This document shows, one piece after another, positions 1 to 7,300 of a DNA stretch of 10,731 nucleotides. The notes beneath the pieces are model-generated. The model ran no database searches, was not told the origin of the DNA, and was given only the letters and a program-made list of their open reading frames with translations. This stretch comes from Larix sibirica. Taxonomy: Eukaryota > Streptophyta > Pinopsida > Pinales > Pinaceae. The position numbers were made by a program, and so were the translations under genes. Numbering within the stretch: the stretch's first letter is position 1; each line of letters opens with the position of its first letter. Location: assembly GCA_004151065.3 (NCBI GenBank), contig NWUY0300050516.1:1-10731 (forward strand), given 5' to 3'.

Positions 1-912
1 TTAGTATGGATACGGTTAAGTTAACTAAATGCTTAGACATATTTAACACTTTTAAACTTTTAAGTATCAAATGTTGTGTGTGTTGAAAATTGAAACATAT
101 TAACATTTAAACTTAAGAGATCACCTCCTTATATGCTAATTCTATAGTTTAACTATTAACAAAATAATAATTTCAAACAAATATGAGTATTTTTCTCCTT
201 AATTTTTTGAATGGAAATTAATTGTTCCATTTTAATGTTTTGAATTAACTTTGATTAATAAGTGCTTCCTACTACTTGGACTTTTCTTTGAAATCACGCA
301 CATTACACTCAGGTCATCATACTCAGGTCATGATGAGCCTGAACATTTAACTTATTATTTAAAATTTCTGTCTTTATGTTGTTTCACTTGTACTTTTGTG
401 TTAAACAGGTATGTTATATATTATGTTTCGAATTGGTTCACAATGAAAAATGAATGTTATTTCAAAATTTTGAAGAATTTATGTATATTTTAAATTTTGT
501 AAATTTTGAAAAACTCATGTTTTAGTATTTATGAGATGTCTACTTCTAAGTTCTGCATTATAGCCATACTAGATTTTTTCATGTTTTTTTTCAAATCTTG
601 CTACTATGGTTCATACAAATGGCAACAACACAGACTACTGTCTACAGAGCATCCAATATAATGTAGTATGACAACAGCGTAATCTAAAATTACTTCCATA
701 TGGGAAACCCAATTTTGAAGTGTTCCTGGCACAATTCCACAGATTCATCTATTGAGGTTAGCAGCTACCTGCATTTTTTACAGATATGTTTATCCTGCGA
801 TATATCTGGCATTAAAATATACAATCCTAGATATCTAGAAAAAATAAACTTTGTCCTCAAATAACGAAATGCATAATAACCGAATTCTGAAAGAAATTAC
901 AATATGCAATAC
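1..912 (-). other. Start of intron 3 of the PAT gene (incomplete)
   Basis: The donor GTATTG starts at 912. The HCR-CD-C-DHHC coding exon expected next was looked for on the minus strand and not found, so the intron is at least 912 bp. The stretch is very AT-rich and featureless except for a 14-bp tandem duplication at 307-334. Confidence 0.8.
307..334. repeat. Two-copy 14-bp tandem duplication
   Basis: ACTCAGGTCATCAT is followed directly by ACTCAGGTCATGAT, 13 of 14 bases identical. It lies inside intron 3 and has no evident function. Confidence 0.85.
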
Positions 913-1320
913 CTCAGCATTGCATAATGTGCAAAACAAAGCATCATCTTCTGCCTCTTGTGGTTGGAGCCCTTCGTTTTGACAGCTATCGTCTTTAACA
1001 AACCACCCACAAAGAAAGCATGCAACGACATTCATGAAACAAAGTGGAGAGCTCTTCTTGCCAGTCTCTTCAGGGGCCATCCATGTCATACTCCCAGCTT
1101 CAGGTTTATTCCCAGGCTGTACAACAAAAGAGCTCCTGCCAGAGGATAAGGCAGGAGATTGCTTAACTCCTTGACCTATGTTTAACATTGAAGTGCTTGA
1201 TGAAAATTCTTGTTTCTTCTCCTTTGTAGAAAAAGATTTATGACCAAAGTTCAATAAAATTCCAGGATCTGCAGGATCAATGGCAGAACAGCGAATATAA
1301 AGAAGGAAAACGGCTAATGC
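913..1320 (-). CDS. PAT exon 3 (end of TM2, DPG motif, linker, start of Cys-rich domain)
   Basis: The exon is 408 nt (136 codons), begins after TTTTGCAG at 1321 and ends GAG|GTATTG at 913/912. [11 protein letters not shown] completes the second membrane span. SAIDPADPG is the DPG-type motif found after TM2 in DHHC enzymes. A low-complexity Ser/Lys/Gly linker follows, then [14 protein letters not shown] and [13 protein letters not shown]. In relatives the next residues are VR-FSKHCR, so the codon after the junction should be Val in exon 4. The linker looks diverged from Arabidopsis, as expected for this variable region. Confidence 0.9.
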
Positions 1321-4300
1321 CTGCAAAAGATTCAAATTTCAGAAAGTATCAGGAATAAAGGAAGCAAAAGGTATCAGCGATCTTACTACTGATCTTACTA
1401 CTATATAATTTTTAAAATTGCTCCAAAAGAAGAAAGGACAGGAGAAAATATAAACCATAGGAGTGTAGACGGCAATAGCTGCATACTCCAATGCATCACT
1501 GCCTAAAAAGGGTGCAAAAAATGCATAGAAGGCAACTGCCAGCAAGAAGAACACTGTAATAGCTACAACCTGATCAAGCAACACAGAATCAGTCTGGATA
1601 CAATCAATTTCTGACAAAACTTTAGATAACCAAAAAATAATAACAACACACTAAAAAATTATTGCAAGAGGATGCCCATAATTTTCTCTTATCCGAATAA
1701 AATGTAAAACCAGATCAACCAATTTATTATTAGTTGTAATATTTCAACTACCAATGATCAATGATCAATGATTCCAGGAAACTGTTCCCAGAAGACTGCA
1801 AACCCATTCCTAGTGTCCCAAACATTTCCAGTTGCCAGATACCATTTCAAAAAGTGTTTAGTGATACTAGGAAACTATTCAGGGTTTCCAGCAATTTCCA
1901 GAAACCTCTGAGGCAGTTTCCAGCCATTTCCAGAACCCTCTGTGGCAGTTTCTTGAGCATTTCCAGAAACTGTACAGTTTCCAGCAATTTTTCACTTCTT
2001 TTAAAACTTCAAAACGAGAAATAAAAAATAAGATCCTACACTTTCCCTAAAAATACCCACTAACACTATACACCAGGACATGCAAGCAGCAAGCTCATAC
2101 ATGCTCTAATTCCAATCAAGTGTTTTCATTCCAGCAGCCCCTTTTATACATGACATCTTGAAGTCCCACAGTAATGCTGGCCAAGGAAATGCTCTAAAGT
2201 ATCAGTGTAAACTACCATTATATAAGCCCAATGGGCTAGCTCGAGTGGCTGAGTGCTTTGAGCTTCATACATGAAATCTCAGGGTCGATCCCCCAGGCTG
2301 GCTGCCTCTGTTGCATGCCTCACTCAATGTCCCTGACAGGTCAGGGGCCGGAATCAGCACCAACAGTTTTACACTGGGTTCCATCCACAAAATGCGGGGA
2401 AGTGCCAGAGGGTTTCACAGTGAGGTTTTTCTTGGGGTAAAGAAAACTACTATTCTACAACTTCAGGACTGACTATCGTTCCTAATTAGCTCCAATCAGT
2501 TACAGATAGTATCTGAAGTCTATACAACCTGTGATAGGTCAATCATATTCCTTATTCCTAACTTTGAAATGCTTTTTTTAAACAAAAACAAAGTGAAATA
2601 AAACTTGCTTGCATTAGCAGTTCAAGAAGCTTATTAAGAGCCTAGTGGGCATTAACAACAGGTCAAATTCCAGTTATCAAGATTTTAGCATTTGAGCAAA
2701 ACCTGACAATAGAGAAATCGATCAATATGACAAAAAAATGATCAAATAACAAGGTTGTGTCATTTCCAACTAATCCCAATCTTCCACGTCTTCATACTTA
2801 ACATAATGGAATACAAAGATACAAAGCCTCTGGATTGTAATTTTCAATGCATCTGTTCACTCTTAGGAAACAATATGTTGATTCCCTTTTTTATTCGTGC
2901 CTTGATCCTCTAATCAGATCAATTTATAATGATGCAAATTAATTACATCCAATATTCCCTCTATAACCTTCATCTGATTCTTTTAATGGTTATCACAATC
3001 ATAAGGTTTTTCCTTCACCTAGCTACAGTAAGGCTTGATCAATCAAGAACTCTAATGGCCTAACTAATCTACTAATTGTGTGAGCAACAACAGAACAACC
3101 AATATAAATTTATGATTTTAATTGCTCCTATGGATTTGGCCTTATTTAGTGTTAAATAAGCTACCTCTATCTTCATTCTCACCTAGTGTGGTATCAATGT
3201 AATATTCATTTGAAAGAAACATCAACTGCTTTAAAAGGATATGAGATTACACAAATGGAATTAACAATGGACAATCTGCACAACTTGTGTTACCCTGCCA
3301 ATTAACCTTCTATTTCCCTGATGGGGTGATTGATCCCTGAGACATGCTAGACTTTATATGTTACATGACCTGGGATTCTGCAAGATGTAGCTCCAAGTCT
3401 ATTTTCATCTATTTTAAACAAAGTGGCAAAGAAAATTTCCAAAAAAGAATCGCATTTTTAATCTTCTAAGAGAAAAAGGTTCTAAATGGATTTTCTTGAG
3501 CACATGTACAAAAAAAATTATAAAGCTGTAAAGCATTTTCAAAAATCGGCCTAGTTGTAAGAAGAATCTGAGATTCTGAGTGGGAAAAGAAAGGAAAAAA
3601 TAAGACTCCCCCAAGAAGTTGTCATTGAAAACAATGCTTTCTAGCGTGTTTAAACTTCAAAGTATTTGTGTTGTTCATCCTCTTGTATTTTACAGTCAGC
3701 ATTGCAGTTTCCTCTACAGTTTAAATCGTTCATTGTCTGCAGCCACCTTCTTATGTTGTATAGTACTTGTAAAGGTCAACTTTTCAATATGTAAGCAATA
3801 TGAGGTTGGCATAAAATCTAACTAAAATATAATCAAATTTATTTTACCTTATGCTCCAAGTTTGACATTGATGAAGTGTAATCACTTTGGCATTGACCTT
3901 ACTAAAAAAATAAAAATATAACTTTATTATATATTAAGCGGTTTAAATAAGAAAGTGCAGCATAAAGTCAACATATTATTTTATGTTACTTTAATACATT
4001 TTTTCCTTTATCTACATTCTTATTATATTTTAATTTTAATTAAAATAAGTAACCTATTCAACATCAAATTATGTTTGGCGAAATAGATCAAACAGCTAAT
4101 CTAACAATATATAAATTTAACTCATCTTTTATGCATTTATGTGAAGCAAATGCACAGGCATAGTACACGTGACACAGACATACAGATACTCTCACAAATG
4201 ACCAAGCAATAAGTCAATGGACCTAAAGAATAACCATTCAATAACCCATACATACATGTGCAGTACATGCACCTAAAGCTACATACATATTGCACAACTT

Positions 4301-7300
4301 TGTAGATGAGTTTTGCCTCGTCATCTCTAAAAGGCTAAAGCCATCATTACCTCTCCCTGCTTTGTAGCCAGCTACCCAGACCCACTGACCACACCTAGAG
4401 ATACACAAGTCCCACTCCATGATCAGGTCCTTGTCAGATCCCAATTGTCCACCCTTGGATCTACTTTGTGGTCCTGGCAGAACTGACCGTATATTAAAAT
4501 ATTTCATTTGTCCTTACATGGTCACATAATTTGCAGGATCACACAACATCATTATTGTTCCACGCTACATAGCATGTAAGTTCAACAGGATTATGTGATC
4601 CTTGCGAGACAATGTGCTTTTGATCATCATCTACAAATATAACACTTTTTTCCATTTTCCTCAACAGAGATTTCAACCTCAAAAGACTTCTCCAAGATCT
4701 GGACTGCTTTTTTTGATATCTTGTTATTTTGGGCCTTGGCTCATGGATGTTTCCTCTTTAGCCCTAACCCATCCTTCATAAAGGCTAGTGGAGAAATCTT
4801 CACCCTATTTCTCGATTGAAGTTGCTTATGTGCCTTAAATTTTGGTGCATAAGGTTATTTTGGTTGATTCCTACATCACATTTGCTTCCATTATTTCACC
4901 CCAAAACATAGGCGATTTTGGCTTTTGGCATGGATGAGTGGGGATCCTTCACACTTGGCACTGCTTGCCAGCTTCATCATCGTTAGTGAGGGCTCAAGAT
5001 TGCAAAATTACAGGGGTTCATACCCCATACTCCACAATTTTTCTTAATAGATGTTAGAATTGACTGAGTATTATCATCTTTCTTGGTAAAAGTGTTATTA
5101 CTGTTATAAGGTTTACTCTTTTAGATTATTAGTTTTATCTTCACCATCTATTTTTTTTGCCCCTCCTGCAGGGGATCGACCTCCACAATCACTCTGGTCT
5201 AGACCCCTGGACGGTCATAGATGGCCCGTCGGCTGCACTTGGGAGGGCCATTACAAATACATACCCCTTATTTTCAGCATCTCTTGTTTGTCATTCAATT
5301 GCATGAACTTGCTTGAAAGAAAATAGCAATTTTGTTCCTACTTTACTTCCTTAACCACAAGTTGACACCACTAGAAAGGTTAGTTTGTTCTGATGGATCT
5401 TTTCATTTTTCTTGATTGCAGTACAACTCCGACCCTAGTCTTGTACCAAACACTCTGCCACCCCTACTCTACATTGTTTTATGGCAAATACGGTGGAACA
5501 ATGCCCCCCTAATTGTCAACCACAAGAAGAAAACACTTTTCCTTTTATCCAAACAAAGAATTTGAGCAGAAGAGACCTCTCTAACATCTGGAGTCTGGAC
5601 TTCACCTTTTTCTACAATTGTTGCTTTCCGGTTGGCCAATGGAGTTTTCCTCTTAGCCACAATCCACCCTTCATGAAGGTTTTTTGATAAGTCTTGACTC
5701 TATTAATGGTTAAAGCTACTATTTGTGTGCCCTAAATTCTACTGCATGAGGTTATTTTGGTTGTTTGATTCCTCCATCAACTTGGCTCCATATCGCAAAG
5801 TCTGCGAAATTGTTGGAATTTGCACTTGTTTTATCCCAACACAGAATCTTGGCTCTTAGCATTGTCAAAGTGGCACATTCCTTTATATCTGTTGTTTCTT
5901 GTTGACTTCATCATCACTACCAAGGAATTAAGTTTACAACATTAAAGGTGTTTATATTCCATTCTATATGATTTTGTTTGTTAGAAAAATCAAAATACTA
6001 AATAGATTTGAATGAGTATTATCATATTTTGTGGTGAAAATCTCATTACTGATATGTGATTACTTCTGTGGATTACCATTTTTACTTTCAATATCTCTTG
6101 TTTGACATTCAATTGTATAAAATTGGTTGAAAGGATATAGTGGTCCCATTACTCATTTTTTCTTTAGCCCTAGGTTGGCACTCATAGAGATAATTAATTG
6201 CTGTGATTGAGCTTTTCATTTTCTTGATTACAATAAAGTTATAAACCGTAGGCTTAGTCTTGTGTCAAACACTTGGCTACCCCTCCTCATCTACATTGTT
6301 CCGGCAATCAAGATGTGGTAATAGTTAGCATTCAAAATATTCTTACCCTATCTAGTGGAAAAGCTCTACAAGATCAACACATTTTGGTTTATATCACACA
6401 TCACATATCATGTTTGTTCTTAAAGGCCTTGGCAGACATTGAAACAAACTTAATCCAGTGCAAACAAACACTCACGAATGGGATGATATCTAGATCTTAC
6501 AATCATCAAACTCTCGCAACTTCTGAGTCAATCACATTGACTCTAGTCACTGACACTCCTTTACAATGGCCTGGACAAGCAAAACCCTCATTTTGTCACA
6601 CCTCATTCATTCATAGCTGCAAGAAGTGATGAAATCCCCTTCAAAATTAAGTACAAGTATGGTCTTTTCCCTTCTCTTCATTCCATTACTTTACATGTGT
6701 TGCTTAAAGTATGGTCTCTTCCCTTCTCCTCTTCATTCCATTACTTTACATGTGTTACTTGGTTTGAACATGGTCTGTGAATATTTCAAAACTTTGCAAC
6801 ATCATCACATATGAGTTGCCTGTGTGGAGGGAGAAACGTGAAAACAAAACTTGGACTTGTCACACAACCATATTGAACATGAGGACAACCCATACATATA
6901 TGTGCACTACATGCACCTGCGTATGAGTTGCACAACTTCGTGAGGAGCTTTTCCTCGCCTTCTAAGAGCCATCACCTCTTCTTATTTTGTAGTCACTTAC
7001 TTAACCCCTCATCTAAAGCCACACCAATCCCATTTGCGGGACTCAATTAGATGTATATAGGATCCACATCATCCACCATTGGCTCCACCTTGTGGTCCCA
7101 AACAAATCAGCCTTGACTTTTCTTTGTCTCTACTAAGTCACATCTCTTCACCAAACCACGCAACTAAACAATTGTCACACTACAAAACATGTATTTGAAT
7201 GAGATTGCACAATCCCTACAAGTCAATGTGCTCCAAATCATCAACTACAACTATAAAACCTTTCTTCATTTTCCCAAATAGAGATTTTGATCTCAAGAGA

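Noticed and set aside
251-493. 80-residue plus-strand frame
   Set aside because: It sits in AT-rich intron 3 sequence, has biased low-complexity composition and resembles no family.
835-912. Extension of the exon 3 frame (VLHIVISFRIRLL...) to the stop at 835
   Set aside because: It follows a clean GAG|GTATTG donor and loses all family similarity; relatives continue with VR-FSKHCR, which is absent here.
1-912. A DHHC-domain exon expected downstream
   Set aside because: No minus-strand frame gives HCR-CD-C-DHHC; the exon must lie outside the window.
958-1149. 63-residue plus-strand frame
   Set aside because: It is the antisense shadow of exon 3.
1570-1617. Start of the PAT protein at the open frame beginning 1617 ([10 protein letters not shown]...)
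   Set aside because: That start is not the conserved one, and a CAG acceptor precedes VVAIT exactly where exon 1 (ending in Q) should join.
1885-1992. CRISPR-like array
   Set aside because: The units abut without unique spacers and the context is a plant intron; it is an ordinary minisatellite.
1761-2024. 87-residue plus-strand frame rich in SSNF/RNC
   Set aside because: It is produced by the TTTCCAG tandem repeat.
2237-2292. A functional tRNA gene
   Set aside because: Promoter boxes are present but acceptor and anticodon stems are not formed, and target duplications point to a SINE.
4238-4507. 89-residue minus-strand frame
   Set aside because: The aligned copy at 6887-7222 does not keep the frame, so it is chance openness within the repeat.
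6273-6629. 118-residue plus-strand frame
   Set aside because: There is no ATG at its head, no recognisable domain, and it starts inside the end of copy B.
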